DNA of 64,000 bases, taken from assembly GCF_001660705.2 (NCBI RefSeq), contig NZ_LYBV02000039.1, forward strand, positions 1-64,000, given 5' to 3'. The notes under the pieces were generated by a model. The model did no database searches and was not told the DNA's origin. It saw only the letters and a program-made list of their open reading frames with translations. A program made the position numbers and the translations under genes. This document shows positions 43,194 through 52,509 of the stretch, one piece after another. Numbering within the stretch: the first letter of the stretch is position 1; every line of letters begins with the position of its first letter. This stretch comes from Saccharicrinis aurantiacus (lineage in GTDB: Bacteria > Bacteroidota > Bacteroidia > Bacteroidales > Marinilabiliaceae).

Positions 43194-43363
43194 AGTGTTG
43201 CTATTTATTATGATGATAATAAGTGTTTTAGTTGTTATTTCATATTTGACTCGAATTTCAAATACAAGTAATTTTTTATTGAAAGTTTGAAATACATCTC
43301 ATCAACAGTCTATTGTCGTTTTAATTTTAGATATTAAATATCTTTTATACATTCTTTATTATA

Positions 43364-44359
43364 ATGGAGTTAAAGGAAAATTGGTTGAAGCAAGGATATG
43401 TAGATGAGTCTATATCAAATATTGATAATTTAGAAGAGTCATTTGCAAAATTGAAAAAAGAGAAGAATGCTGTTTTAATGGCTCATTTTTATCAAGATGA
43501 TTTAATTCAGGATATCGCAGATTTTGTTGGAGATAGTTTGGCCTTGGCTCAATTTGCTGCTAAAACAGATGCAGATATTATTATGGTAGCTGGTGTCCAC
43601 TTCATGGGGGAAACCGCTAAAATTCTTTCGCCAAAGAAAACAGTTCTTGTTCCTGATTTAAATGCCGGATGTAGTTTAGCAGATAGTTGTCCTCCCGATG
43701 AATTTGAGAAATTTATCAATCAGTATCCAGATCATAAAGTAGTTACTTATGTAAATACATCTGCTGAAATTAAAGCATTATCTGATATTGTGGTTACTTC
43801 TACAAATGCTAAAGCCATAGTAGATAGTTTCCCTGCTGATGAAAAGTTAATTTTTGGACCTGATCGTAACCTGGGTAATTACATAAACGGTATTACAGGA
43901 AGAGAAATGATCCTATGGGATGGAGCCTGTCATGTTCATGAGAAGTTTTCACTCGAGAAAATTTTAGAACTAAAGAAGGAAAATCCAGATGCTGAAATTT
44001 TAACGCACCCTGAATGTAAAAAGCCATTATTAATGGTTTCAGACCACGTTGGTTCAACAGCTTCATTATTAAATTATAGTCAATCTAGTAGCTCAAATAA
44101 ATTTATTGTTGCTACTGAGGCAGGTATTTTGCATCAAATGCAATTAAAAAGCCCTGATAAAGTTTTTATACCTGCACCTCCTAATGATAGTACTTGTGCA
44201 TGTAATGAGTGTGAGTTTATGCGTTTAAATACCATGCAAAAAATTTATAATGCATTAAAATATTCTTGGCCAACTGTTGAAGTTGAAGAGGATGTAAGAG
44301 TTAAAGCTGTTAAGCCAATTGAGCGTATGCTCGATATCTCAGCAAAATTAGAGCTATAA
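43364..44359 (+). CDS. nadA: Quinolinate synthase
   Basis: 331 residues. MAHFYQDDLIQDIADFVGDS (substrate His/Gln), MGETAKIL, and the three Fe-S Cys in NAGCSLADSC (about Cys109), ILTHPECKKP and CACNECEFM (with Cys near 288). Condenses iminoaspartate with dihydroxyacetone phosphate to make quinolinate for NAD. First rightward gene after the proposed origin. nadB and nadC are not adjacent. Confidence 0.95.
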   Translation: MELKENWLKQGYVDESISNIDNLEESFAKLKKEKNAVLMAHFYQDDLIQDIADFVGDSLALAQFAAKTDADIIMVAGVHFMGETAKILSPKKTVLVPDLNAGCSLADSCPPDEFEKFINQYPDHKVVTYVNTSAEIKALSDIVVTSTNAKAIVDSFPADEKLIFGPDRNLGNYINGITGREMILWDGACHVHEKFSLEKILELKKENPDAEILTHPECKKPLLMVSDHVGSTASLLNYSQSSSSNKFIVATEAGILHQMQLKSPDKVFIPAPPNDSTCACNECEFMRLNTMQKIYNALKYSWPTVEVEEDVRVKAVKPIERMLDISAKLEL

Positions 44360-44445
44360 TACACTATTTTTTTGACCAACAGTTCTCGTTTTTGTTATAA
44401 TTTTTATTTTTTTGTTGAGTATTTATCATATTCTAATTATTAATT

Positions 44446-44826
44446 ATGTCAAAGACTGTGTTTGTTTTATTAGTTGAGGATAATCCTCTCAACCAAAAAC
44501 TGATTTTTGTTAATTTAACAAGGTTGGGTTATAAAATAGATATTGTTTCTAACGGAGAGGAGGCTTTTCAAAAGGTTAAATCAACTAGGTATGACTTGGT
44601 AATTATGGATTTAATGATGCCAGTTATGGATGGATTAGAATCCTCTAAATTAATTAGAGAATATGAAAGTTCATTCGAGTATTCAACACCTATTATTGGT
44701 TTAACTGCAAATACCTTTGATTCTGATAGAGAAAGATGTATTGAGGCTGGTATGAATGAATATATGACAAAGCCTTTTAGTCTTGAATTATTTCTTAATA
44801 AAATAAAAAAACTCGGAATTGTTTAA
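44446..44826 (+). CDS. Single-domain response regulator
   Basis: 126 residues, receiver domain only: LVEDNPLNQKL (acidic pair), VIMDLMMPVMDG (phosphoacceptor Asp about 57), IIGLTANTFDSD and MNEYMTKPF. No output domain, so it acts through protein contacts or in a phosphorelay, as CheY-like receivers of hybrid-kinase systems do. No kinase is adjacent; 14 bp before ruvB. Confidence 0.9.
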   Translation: MSKTVFVLLVEDNPLNQKLIFVNLTRLGYKIDIVSNGEEAFQKVKSTRYDLVIMDLMMPVMDGLESSKLIREYESSFEYSTPIIGLTANTFDSDRERCIEAGMNEYMTKPFSLELFLNKIKKLGIV

Positions 44827-44840
44827 ATTAGATTTTCTTA

Positions 44841-45866
44841 ATGGATGATAACTTTGATATTCGCGAAGAAGGATATAGATCAGCTGAACATGACGTAGAA
44901 AATAAGTTACGTCCTCTTCGTTTCGAAGATTTTAAAGGTCAACCTAAAATTGTTGAAAATTTAAAAATATTTGTTCAAGCGGCAACCATGAGAGGTGAAG
45001 CTCTTGATCATGTTCTTTTGCATGGACCTCCAGGTCTTGGAAAAACAACACTCTCAAATATTATAGCCAATGAATTGGATGCGGGTTTTAAAATTACCAG
45101 TGGTCCTGTTCTTGATAAACCAGGCGATTTAGCAGGGATATTAACAAACCTTGAGCCTAATGATGTGTTATTTATCGATGAAATTCATCGCTTAAGTCCT
45201 ATTGTAGAAGAGTACCTTTATTCCGCAATGGAAGATTTTAGAATTGATATTGTTATAGATAAAGGTCCAGGAGCTCGAAGTATTCAAATTGATCTGAATC
45301 CGTTTACCTTAGTTGGTGCAACCACACGCAGTGGTTTATTAACTAGTCCGCTTAGAGCAAGGTTTGGTATTAACTCACATCTTGAATATTACGATAATAG
45401 TATTTTGTCGGGTATTATAAATAGATCATCGAATATTCTAAATACAGAAATTAGTAAAGATGCTTGTTTAGAAATTTCACGAAGGAGCAGGGGCACACCC
45501 CGTATTGCAAATGCTTTATTGCGTAGGGTTAGGGATTTTGCTCAAGTAAAAGGAAATGGATCCATTGATTTAAATATTGCTCAATATGCTTTAGAAGCTT
45601 TAAATATTGATCAGCATGGTTTAGATGAAATGGATCATAAAATTTTGTTAACTCTAATCGATAAGTTTCAAGGAGGACCTGTCGGTTTAACTACTATTGG
45701 TACAGCCATTGGCGAAGATAGTGGAACCATCGAAGAAGTTTATGAACCTTTCCTTATTAAAGAAGGATTTATAAAACGAACTCCTCGTGGTAGGATGGTA
45801 ACTCCACTTGCATATGATCATTTGGGTAGGAACAATAGTAACCAAGAGCAATTCTCACTTTTTTAA
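44841..45866 (+). CDS. ruvB: Holliday junction DNA helicase RuvB
   Basis: 341 residues. [20 protein letters not shown], Walker [20 protein letters not shown] (about 60), Walker [11 protein letters not shown] (about 108), sensor 1 [18 protein letters not shown] and the C-terminal winged helix with [16 protein letters not shown]. Drives branch migration with RuvA in recombinational repair. Full length for the family. Followed after 9 bp by the flippase gene. Confidence 0.97.
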   Translation: MDDNFDIREEGYRSAEHDVENKLRPLRFEDFKGQPKIVENLKIFVQAATMRGEALDHVLLHGPPGLGKTTLSNIIANELDAGFKITSGPVLDKPGDLAGILTNLEPNDVLFIDEIHRLSPIVEEYLYSAMEDFRIDIVIDKGPGARSIQIDLNPFTLVGATTRSGLLTSPLRARFGINSHLEYYDNSILSGIINRSSNILNTEISKDACLEISRRSRGTPRIANALLRRVRDFAQVKGNGSIDLNIAQYALEALNIDQHGLDEMDHKILLTLIDKFQGGPVGLTTIGTAIGEDSGTIEEVYEPFLIKEGFIKRTPRGRMVTPLAYDHLGRNNSNQEQFSLF

Positions 45867-45875
45867 TACTTCATT

Positions 45876-47366
45876 TTGGGAAAGTTTAAATCTTTAGCTA
45901 GCGAAACTGTTATTTACGGAGGTGGGACTATTTTGGTTCGTCTTTTAAACTGGCTTTTAATGCCTTACTATATCCGTACAATGGATTTATTCCAATACGG
46001 ACTAGTAACGAATATTTATAGTTATATCGCCATATTTTTAGTGATTTTAACTTATGGTTTCGAAACTACTTTTTTTAGATTTGCTAAAAAAGACGATTTT
46101 AAAACCGTATTCACAACAGCCTTCATAAGTATCTGCTCTAGTTCTATTTTATTTCTATTACTTCTTTATCCAATCTCGGATAATATTGCTAATAGTAACT
46201 ATACTGATCTTATTAAAGTTGCAGCTTTACTAGTTGCTATCGATGCCGTTAGTGCGTTAATTTTTGCTAAGCTAAGATTTGACAATAGAAGTATAAAATT
46301 CGCACTTTTAAAACTCATTAATGTTCTTGTTATTATTGGACTAAATATTTTCTTTTTAAGGATATGCCCTATAATTGTTGAGAATTATTCTGCAGATTCT
46401 ATCCTTTACAAGTTTGTTCATATTGTTTACTCGCCTGGTAGAGAAGCTTATTTCGTTTTAATATCCAATTTATTGGCTTCAATTGTAGTTCTTCTTTTTT
46501 TAGTAAAAACTGCTATTAGCTCCATTGGCAAGTTTGACTTTACTCTATTAATTAGGATGTATAAATACTCTTTACCGATATTAATTGTTGGAATTACAGG
46601 TATGATAAATCAAAATATAGATAAAATTCTTCTTCCTAAATTAATAGGTGGAGATGAAGGTATTAAGCAATTGGCGATCTATGGTGCAAATTTTAAAATT
46701 GGTGTATTGATGGCCATGTTTACCCAATCTTTCCGTATGGCTTTTGAGCCTTTTTTCTTTAAGCATCATCGCGAATCTAACGACAATTCGATTTATAATA
46801 ATATACTTACTTACTTCACTATTTTTGGTTTCTTTATATTTCTTGGAGTTTGTTACTTTTTAGATGTTATCAACCTCTTTTTAACAAGCGACTATTTAGA
46901 AGGAAACGTTATCATTCCTATTGTTTTACTTGCACAGTTACTTAGCGGCGTTTACTTCACTTTATCTGTCTGGTATAAGGTTTCTGATAATACTAAATAC
47001 GGCGCCGTAATGGGTATCGTCGGATGTATTGTTACAGTATTATTAAATTTTGTTCTTGTTCCCATGTTTGGATATATAGGTGCAGCAATTAGTAGTTTAG
47101 TTGGTTATGCTATAATGGTGCTGCAATCCATATATTATTCGAATAAAATATATCCTATCTATTATAATTGGAAAAAGATAAGTTCGTATGGTTTATTAAC
47201 TATTAGCTTATACCTTATCACATATATTTTCAATACATTTTTCTCAAATACGTTTGATACACTTTTAAACTATATATTTAGATACAGTTTAAGTATAGGA
47301 TTATTAATTGTATTTTTACTGATTGTGTATAAAAACGAATTCAAGAATTTAAAGAAAGCAATATAA
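45876..47366 (+). CDS. Polysaccharide/lipid flippase (MATE-Wzx superfamily)
   Basis: 496 residues, about fourteen predicted transmembrane helices from [20 protein letters not shown] at the start. The PSE/Wzx pattern and an internal [16 protein letters not shown] segment fit the oligosaccharide flippase family. The only start close to ruvB is TTG at 45876-45878 (codons for [10 protein letters not shown] follow), 9 bp after ruvB; the next Met is much further in, so TTG is chosen. The stop overlaps the dut start by one base. Cargo could be peptidoglycan or O-antigen-type lipid-linked sugars. Confidence 0.88.
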   Translation: MGKFKSLASETVIYGGGTILVRLLNWLLMPYYIRTMDLFQYGLVTNIYSYIAIFLVILTYGFETTFFRFAKKDDFKTVFTTAFISICSSSILFLLLLYPISDNIANSNYTDLIKVAALLVAIDAVSALIFAKLRFDNRSIKFALLKLINVLVIIGLNIFFLRICPIIVENYSADSILYKFVHIVYSPGREAYFVLISNLLASIVVLLFLVKTAISSIGKFDFTLLIRMYKYSLPILIVGITGMINQNIDKILLPKLIGGDEGIKQLAIYGANFKIGVLMAMFTQSFRMAFEPFFFKHHRESNDNSIYNNILTYFTIFGFFIFLGVCYFLDVINLFLTSDYLEGNVIIPIVLLAQLLSGVYFTLSVWYKVSDNTKYGAVMGIVGCIVTVLLNFVLVPMFGYIGAAISSLVGYAIMVLQSIYYSNKIYPIYYNWKKISSYGLLTISLYLITYIFNTFFSNTFDTLLNYIFRYSLSIGLLIVFLLIVYKNEFKNLKKAI

Positions 47367-47806
47367 TGGCAGTTAAAATTAATATAATCAATAAGAGTAC
47401 AAATAGCATCCCTGAATATGCTACGCCGCACTCTGCAGGTGTAGATTTAAGGGCTTTCATTACTGAAGATATTACTATAAACCCACTTGAAAGAGTTATC
47501 ATCCCAACGGGTTTATTTATTGAACTTCCTGAAGGGTACGAAGCTCAAATTAGGCCTCGAAGTGGATTAGCAGCCAAGTTTGGTATTACTGTTTTAAACA
47601 CCCCTGGAACAATAGATGCTGATTATAGAGGAGAAATAAAAGTAATACTCGTAAACTTATCCAATGAAGCATTTGTTGTTAAAAACAGTGAGCGTATCTG
47701 TCAAATGGTTATTAAGGAATATGTCCATGCACAATTTGATGTAGTTGACGAACTGAATGACTCAGTACGTGGAGAAGGTGGTTTTGGACATACAGGTAAA
47801 AATTAA
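47366..47806 (+). CDS. dut: Deoxyuridine 5'-triphosphate nucleotidohydrolase
   Basis: 146 residues. Five dUTPase motifs visible: [45 protein letters not shown] and [11 protein letters not shown]. Hydrolyses dUTP to dUMP and pyrophosphate. Starts at the stop of the flippase gene (TAATG). Confidence 0.96.
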   Translation: MAVKINIINKSTNSIPEYATPHSAGVDLRAFITEDITINPLERVIIPTGLFIELPEGYEAQIRPRSGLAAKFGITVLNTPGTIDADYRGEIKVILVNLSNEAFVVKNSERICQMVIKEYVHAQFDVVDELNDSVRGEGGFGHTGKN

Positions 47807-47813
47807 AATTTCT

Positions 47814-49562
47814 ATGGTTAAATATATTTATTTAGGTTTCGTATTACTTTTCCTTGCTTCATGTGGAAGTGTTAAAAATACAAGTAGTTCCGATTCTAAT
47901 AAGGGGGTTAAAACTCATACATCTCTTAATTCTTCAGAAAAGAGAAAGTTTGATTATTTCTTTTACGAAGCTCAACGTTTAAAATTACATGGTGATTTAA
48001 ATAAATCGAAATTGTATTACGTTGAATGCCTGAAGATTGACCCTAATAGTAGTGTATGTTATTACGAGTTGGCTAATATAGAAATTGGCGTTAAAAATTA
48101 TACCGGAGCTCAAGATTTACTTGTTAAAGCTTCTAATCTCGATTCTAGCAATAAATACTACCAACGTTTACTCGGTGATATCTATCAGCAGAATGGTCAA
48201 ATTAGTAGTGCTATCACTACTTATCAGAATTTGAGTAATAAGTACCCTGATAATATCGAATACTTGTATGTTTTGTCTCAACTTTATACATCCAATAAAC
48301 AGTTTGAGGAAGCTATTTCGTCGCTAGATTTATTAGAAAATCAGTTAGGACTAAACGAGATGGTTTCTCTTGAAAAAGAAAAATTGTATCTCGAATTAGG
48401 TAAGAATAATTCTGCTTATAAAGAAGTTAATGCCTTAATTAAAGATAATCCTTATGAACCACGTTATTATGGTTTCTTAGGTGATGTTTATCTTTATACT
48501 AAAGATCTTGATAAGGCTGAATCTGCTTACATGAAAATATTAGAGCTTGATTCTACTAATGGTTTAGGCTACTTTTCACTTGCTAATATTGAGCTACAAA
48601 GAAAGGATACAGTAAAGTTCTTCTCCTATTTTCAAAACGGATTAAAAGATACTGACTTAAATATAGAGGTTAAGTTTCAACGTATGTTACCTTTCCTAAT
48701 GTCTGATGAGTTTAAAAATTACTCTGATACGACTCAAATCACTAGTCTTTTTGAAATATTAACCGAGGTTCACTCAAATGATGCGCGTAGCTTTTATTAT
48801 AAGGCTAACTATGTGCAAAAGTCAGGAGATAAACACAAAGCGTTATCGCTATATAAACAGGGTTTAGAAATTGAACCTGAAAATGCTGCTGTTTGGCAGG
48901 ATCTTTTATATTTGGAAATTGAGCTTCAAGAAATTGATTTATTATATAGTGATTCTAAAGAAGCATTATTGATTTATCCTGATGAAGCTGTTTTTTGTTT
49001 CTTCCATGGTATTTCTTGCATGCAGCTTGAAAAATGGGAAGAAGCAAAATTAATTCTTATTCAAGGAGAAAAGAATGCTGATTCCAATATGAAACTTAAA
49101 GGTCAAATATATGCTAGTCTTGGTGATGTATACTATAGCTTAAAAGATACTGAGTCTGCTTTTAAGGCCTATGACCAAGCGCTTTTAATTGATGAACACA
49201 ATATTATTGTTTTAAATAACTATAGTTATTATTTATCATTAGAAAATAAAGACCTTGATAAAGCTGAAAAAATGGTTGCCAAATCTGTTGAATTGGAACC
49301 AGGTAATAGTACTTATCTTGATACTTATGCTTGGGTTTTATTTAAAAGAAGCCGTTTTTTTGAGGCAAAATATATTATTGAACGTGCTATTGATAATGGT
49401 GGAGATACTAGTGATGTGATTGTTGAGCATTACGGTGATATACTTTTTAAAAATGGGGATATTCTTGGTGCAGTTGAGCAGTGGAAGAAATCATTGGATA
49501 TGGGGAATAAATCAGAAACATTATTAAAAAAGATTGAAAGTGAATCATATATTGAGAATTAG
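47814..49562 (+). CDS. TPR-repeat lipoprotein
   Basis: About 582 residues. The ATG at 47814 gives a lipoprotein signal MVKYIYLGFVLLFLASC (Cys17); the longer frame back to 47757 overlaps dut and is rejected. The rest is a solenoid of about fifteen tetratricopeptide repeats, such as LKIDPNSSVCYYELANIEIG, YMKILELDSTNGLGYFSLAN and AYDQALLIDEHNIIVLNNYS. Such outer-membrane TPR proteins assemble envelope machines. It overlaps the DUF4292 gene by 29 bp, and this gene set recurs in Bacteroidota. Confidence 0.88.
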   Translation: MVKYIYLGFVLLFLASCGSVKNTSSSDSNKGVKTHTSLNSSEKRKFDYFFYEAQRLKLHGDLNKSKLYYVECLKIDPNSSVCYYELANIEIGVKNYTGAQDLLVKASNLDSSNKYYQRLLGDIYQQNGQISSAITTYQNLSNKYPDNIEYLYVLSQLYTSNKQFEEAISSLDLLENQLGLNEMVSLEKEKLYLELGKNNSAYKEVNALIKDNPYEPRYYGFLGDVYLYTKDLDKAESAYMKILELDSTNGLGYFSLANIELQRKDTVKFFSYFQNGLKDTDLNIEVKFQRMLPFLMSDEFKNYSDTTQITSLFEILTEVHSNDARSFYYKANYVQKSGDKHKALSLYKQGLEIEPENAAVWQDLLYLEIELQEIDLLYSDSKEALLIYPDEAVFCFFHGISCMQLEKWEEAKLILIQGEKNADSNMKLKGQIYASLGDVYYSLKDTESAFKAYDQALLIDEHNIIVLNNYSYYLSLENKDLDKAEKMVAKSVELEPGNSTYLDTYAWVLFKRSRFFEAKYIIERAIDNGGDTSDVIVEHYGDILFKNGDILGAVEQWKKSLDMGNKSETLLKKIESESYIEN

Positions 49563-50379
49563 TTTTGTAGTTACTATACTAGTTTTCATTACTAGTTGTA
49601 AGACCACACGTACTCTTAATGAAGGTACGGTTTCTAATATAACAGACTCCAAATTAAGAAATTCTATCCTTGAAAATCAACTTGATTTTAAAAAACTGTA
49701 TTCTAAAAAGCTAAATATTAGCTTTAACGATGGTAAAACAAAAAAGAGCTTCAAAGGTAGTTACGTGATACAAAAGGATTCTGCTATTATTGTTTCAATT
49801 ATGGCTGTAATGGGAATTGAGGTTGTTAGGGCTCAATTCTTACCTAATAGTATTATTATTTTGGATAAGCATAATAAAAAGGTATTTCATACTGAATATG
49901 ATTTTTTTGCTAATAAATATAATCTTGATATTAATTTCGATATTCTTCAATCCATCCTAGCAAATATGGCGTTTACATATCCTCCATCAGATGAACCTAT
50001 ATCTGATGTTTTAAAGCGTTATAAGCATGGAATTCGAAATAATCAATATACTTTCGGTGTTATTAAGGAAAGGCGTTTTAATCGGCTTGTAAAGCGCCAG
50101 AATAGTGATTTATTAATTCATGATATGCTAATTCTTCCGGAATTATATAGAATAAGTAATCACTTTATTAAAGATTTTTCAAGTAATAGAACAACAGAAA
50201 TTACTTACTCAGAATTTACTAAATTTAACAATCTTGTTTTTCCTAAACTTATCAATGTTGATGTTATTGATGGAATAAATCATTTCAAATTGTCTTTGAC
50301 TACCAATAATCTTGAAGTAAATGATGGAGGTAGCCTACATTTTAAAATCCCATCTAGTTATGAAGTTACGAATATGTAG
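49534..50379 (+). CDS. DUF4292 lipoprotein
   Basis: 281 residues. Short lipoprotein signal with ILVFITSC (Cys22); LNISFNDGKTKKSFKGSYVI, DSAIIVSIMAVMGIEVVRAQ (shown as IMAVMGIEVVRAQFLP) and the LKINVDVIDG-like C-terminal strands match DUF4292 (PF14125), a LolA/LppX-like fold in Bacteroidota. No ATG is available: both candidate starts are TTG (49534 or 49552). The gene overlaps the TPR gene by 29 bp. Role in lipid or lipoprotein handling at the outer membrane is inferred from fold. Confidence 0.85.
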   Translation: MKVNHILRISFVVTILVFITSCKTTRTLNEGTVSNITDSKLRNSILENQLDFKKLYSKKLNISFNDGKTKKSFKGSYVIQKDSAIIVSIMAVMGIEVVRAQFLPNSIIILDKHNKKVFHTEYDFFANKYNLDINFDILQSILANMAFTYPPSDEPISDVLKRYKHGIRNNQYTFGVIKERRFNRLVKRQNSDLLIHDMLILPELYRISNHFIKDFSSNRTTEITYSEFTKFNNLVFPKLINVDVIDGINHFKLSLTTNNLEVNDGGSLHFKIPSSYEVTNM

Positions 50380-51529
50380 TTTTATTTTACTTTATTTTTC
50401 TTTTGTGCATATAAGTGCGCAATCTGATGATATTGGGAAATTAAAATCAGAACATGCAAAATATATTTCTGAAATTAATAGGGCAAATAAACTACTTGTA
50501 TCAAAAAAGAAATCTAAGAATAATACTTTAAATCAACTAGAGTTATTAAACTCCAAATTGAGTATTCAAAATCAGCTACTTTTATCCTACAAAGAAGAAA
50601 TTAGTCTTTTAAATGATGAAGTAAATAGAAATCTTCTATTATTAAATGATTTAAATGATGACATTAAATCGTTAAAAAAGAATTATTCTAATTTGATTAT
50701 CGAAGCTAATAAATTTAGTACTTCTAATTATAATGAGTTTATGCTATTATTTAGCAGTTCTTCCTTTTCTGAAGCGTATCGTAGGTTTCAATTATTGCGT
50801 CAATATAGTAGTTATCGCAAAAAGCAAGGAATAGTTTTGAACGAGAGCATTATAAAGCACGATAGTATTTTACAAGTACAAGAAAATATTCTTAATTCGA
50901 AACAATCTGTTTACGATAGTTTATTTAATCAATCACGTAATATCGAAAAATCTATATCATCAAAAAAGCTTATGATAGCTAAATTAAATACTGATGAAAG
51001 ATGGTTGAAACAAAATATTAAGAATAACACTAAAAAAAGTAAAAGCCTACAAAAAGAAATTGAGAAATTAATTTCACGTGAAGCAAATAAATCCGCAACA
51101 TTTGACCCTAGTGATTTTTATAAATTTAAAGGAAAATTGCCATGGCCTGTTAGTAATGGAATAGTAACTAGTTATTTTGGTGAACATAATCATCCGAGTT
51201 TAAAGGGCGTAAAAGTGAAGAATAATGGTATAGATATCACTACGACCAAGGATAATGATGTTAAATCTATATTTGATGGTAAGGTTAGCCGTGTAATTGC
51301 CATTCCTGGCTACAATAAGGCTGTTATTGTTCGTCATGGTAAATATTTAACAGTTTATGCAAACCTCAAGGACGTAAGCGTTAAAAACGGGCAAATATTA
51401 GCTAAAAATCAAAAAATTGGAAGAATTTTTACTTCTAGTACAGATAATAATGCTATTTTGCATTTTGAGGTTTGGGAGGGAAGTAAAAAAATTAATCCTC
51501 TCATTTGGTTGGGAAAAAGTATTAACTAA
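50360..51529 (+). CDS. EnvC-like murein hydrolase activator with degenerate LytM domain
   Basis: About 389 residues. Signal peptide (1-20, HISAQ), long coiled coil (about 25-250) and a C-terminal LytM/M23 domain (about 270-385). The catalytic residues of active M23 peptidases are changed: the first His motif reads KNNGIDITT instead of HxGxD, YANL replaces YAHL, and ILHFEV has only one His of HLH. This resembles EnvC, which activates amidases instead of cutting. The ATG at 50360 gives MKLRICSF; the frame back to 50321 lies inside DUF4292. Confidence 0.88.
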   Translation: MKLRICSFILLYFSFVHISAQSDDIGKLKSEHAKYISEINRANKLLVSKKKSKNNTLNQLELLNSKLSIQNQLLLSYKEEISLLNDEVNRNLLLLNDLNDDIKSLKKNYSNLIIEANKFSTSNYNEFMLLFSSSSFSEAYRRFQLLRQYSSYRKKQGIVLNESIIKHDSILQVQENILNSKQSVYDSLFNQSRNIEKSISSKKLMIAKLNTDERWLKQNIKNNTKKSKSLQKEIEKLISREANKSATFDPSDFYKFKGKLPWPVSNGIVTSYFGEHNHPSLKGVKVKNNGIDITTTKDNDVKSIFDGKVSRVIAIPGYNKAVIVRHGKYLTVYANLKDVSVKNGQILAKNQKIGRIFTSSTDNNAILHFEVWEGSKKINPLIWLGKSIN

Positions 51530-51626
51530 TGTTACTTGAATGTTATTTTATCAATATAAAGTAACCATTTGTTTAATTTTTAGTATAATTATTAAATTTG
51601 AACAGATTTTGTAATTAAGATAAATT

Positions 51627-52028
51627 ATGGTGGAAAAAATTGTTATCAATTCCGACATACAAAACATTAATACTGTCGAAAAACTTATCGATGATATTTC
51701 TGTTAAATTCGATTTACATGCTGATGTTTATGGTAAATTATCTTTAGCCGTAGTGGAAGGGGTTAATAATGCTATAGTACATGGTAATAAATTGAACCAT
51801 GATTTATTAGTATCTGTATCCTATCAATTAACTGAAACTAAACTTATTTTTTCAATAGAAGATTCTGGCTCTGGTTTCGATTTTACTACTATTCCCGATC
51901 CAACTTTACCAGAAAATATTGAAAAGTCTCACGGACGTGGAATTTTTTTAATGAAACATCTTAGTGATGAGCTAGATTTTGAAAATGAAGGTCGTTTAGT
52001 TAAGCTTACTTTTAATCTACATGATTAA
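51627..52028 (+). CDS. RsbW-type anti-sigma/anti-sigma-antagonist kinase-like ATPase
   Basis: 133 residues, GHKL-fold ATPase of the HATPase_c_2 type: KLSLAVVEGVNNAIVHGN (N-box, about 39-56), IFSIEDSGSGFDF (G1, about 76-88) and HGRGIFLMKHL (G2, about 108). No sigma factor or STAS partner gene is near. Overlaps ybeY by 8 bp, a conserved pairing in the phylum; that implies a role in translation or stress control, not proven. Confidence 0.85.
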   Translation: MVEKIVINSDIQNINTVEKLIDDISVKFDLHADVYGKLSLAVVEGVNNAIVHGNKLNHDLLVSVSYQLTETKLIFSIEDSGSGFDFTTIPDPTLPENIEKSHGRGIFLMKHLSDELDFENEGRLVKLTFNLHD

Positions 52029-52443
52029 TTTCTATTTTGAAGATATTGATGAAATTACACTTTCTAATAGTGTTTTAAGTAGTTGGATATCAAAAGTTAT
52101 TGATACTAATGATAAATCAATAGGGGATATTTCTTATATATTTTGCTCTGATAAGTATATTCTTCAAGTTAATAAAGATTATCTTGATCACGATTATTAC
52201 ACTGACATTATAACGTTCAACTATAATGAAGGCTCAATCATATCAGGCGATCTTTTTATTAGTTTAGATACTGTTAAAAGTAACTCTCAACTATTTAATA
52301 CTTCTTTTACTAAAGAGCTCAATAGAGTAATTATCCATGGTATTCTTCACTTAATTGGTTATGATGATCAATCTGATGAAGATCAACTGGAAATGACTAA
52401 ACAAGAGAACTTGTCCTTAGAATTATTAAAAACAATTTCCTAA
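52021..52443 (+). CDS. ybeY: Endoribonuclease YbeY (rRNA maturation)
   Basis: 140 residues. Metal motif VIIHGILHLIGYDDQSDED: the first two His of HxxxHxxxxxH are present (HGILH) but the third is Asp in GYDDQ, a substitution known in Bacteroidota YbeY, which often have Lys/Asp there. VNKDYLDHDYYTDIITF is the preceding conserved segment. Processes 16S rRNA 3' end and takes part in ribosome quality control. Overlaps the RsbW-like gene by 8 bp. Confidence 0.92.
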   Translation: MINFYFEDIDEITLSNSVLSSWISKVIDTNDKSIGDISYIFCSDKYILQVNKDYLDHDYYTDIITFNYNEGSIISGDLFISLDTVKSNSQLFNTSFTKELNRVIIHGILHLIGYDDQSDEDQLEMTKQENLSLELLKTIS

Positions 52444-52484
52444 ATTTTCTGTTCCATAATAGGATGTAAGAAACTGAATACTTG

Positions 52485-52492
52485 TATCTTTG
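52485..52492 (+). promoter_or_regulatory. -7 element TATCTTTG of mnmG
   Basis: Exact TAnnTTTG, 18 bp before the mnmG ATG at 52510. Confidence 0.6.
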
Positions 52493-52509
52493 CAAATTAT
52501 TTTTTTGCT

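Noticed and set aside
51072-51087. Fourth parS site in the EnvC-like gene
   Set aside because: Three mismatches to the 16-mer and it lies in coding sequence; kept only as a weak relative.
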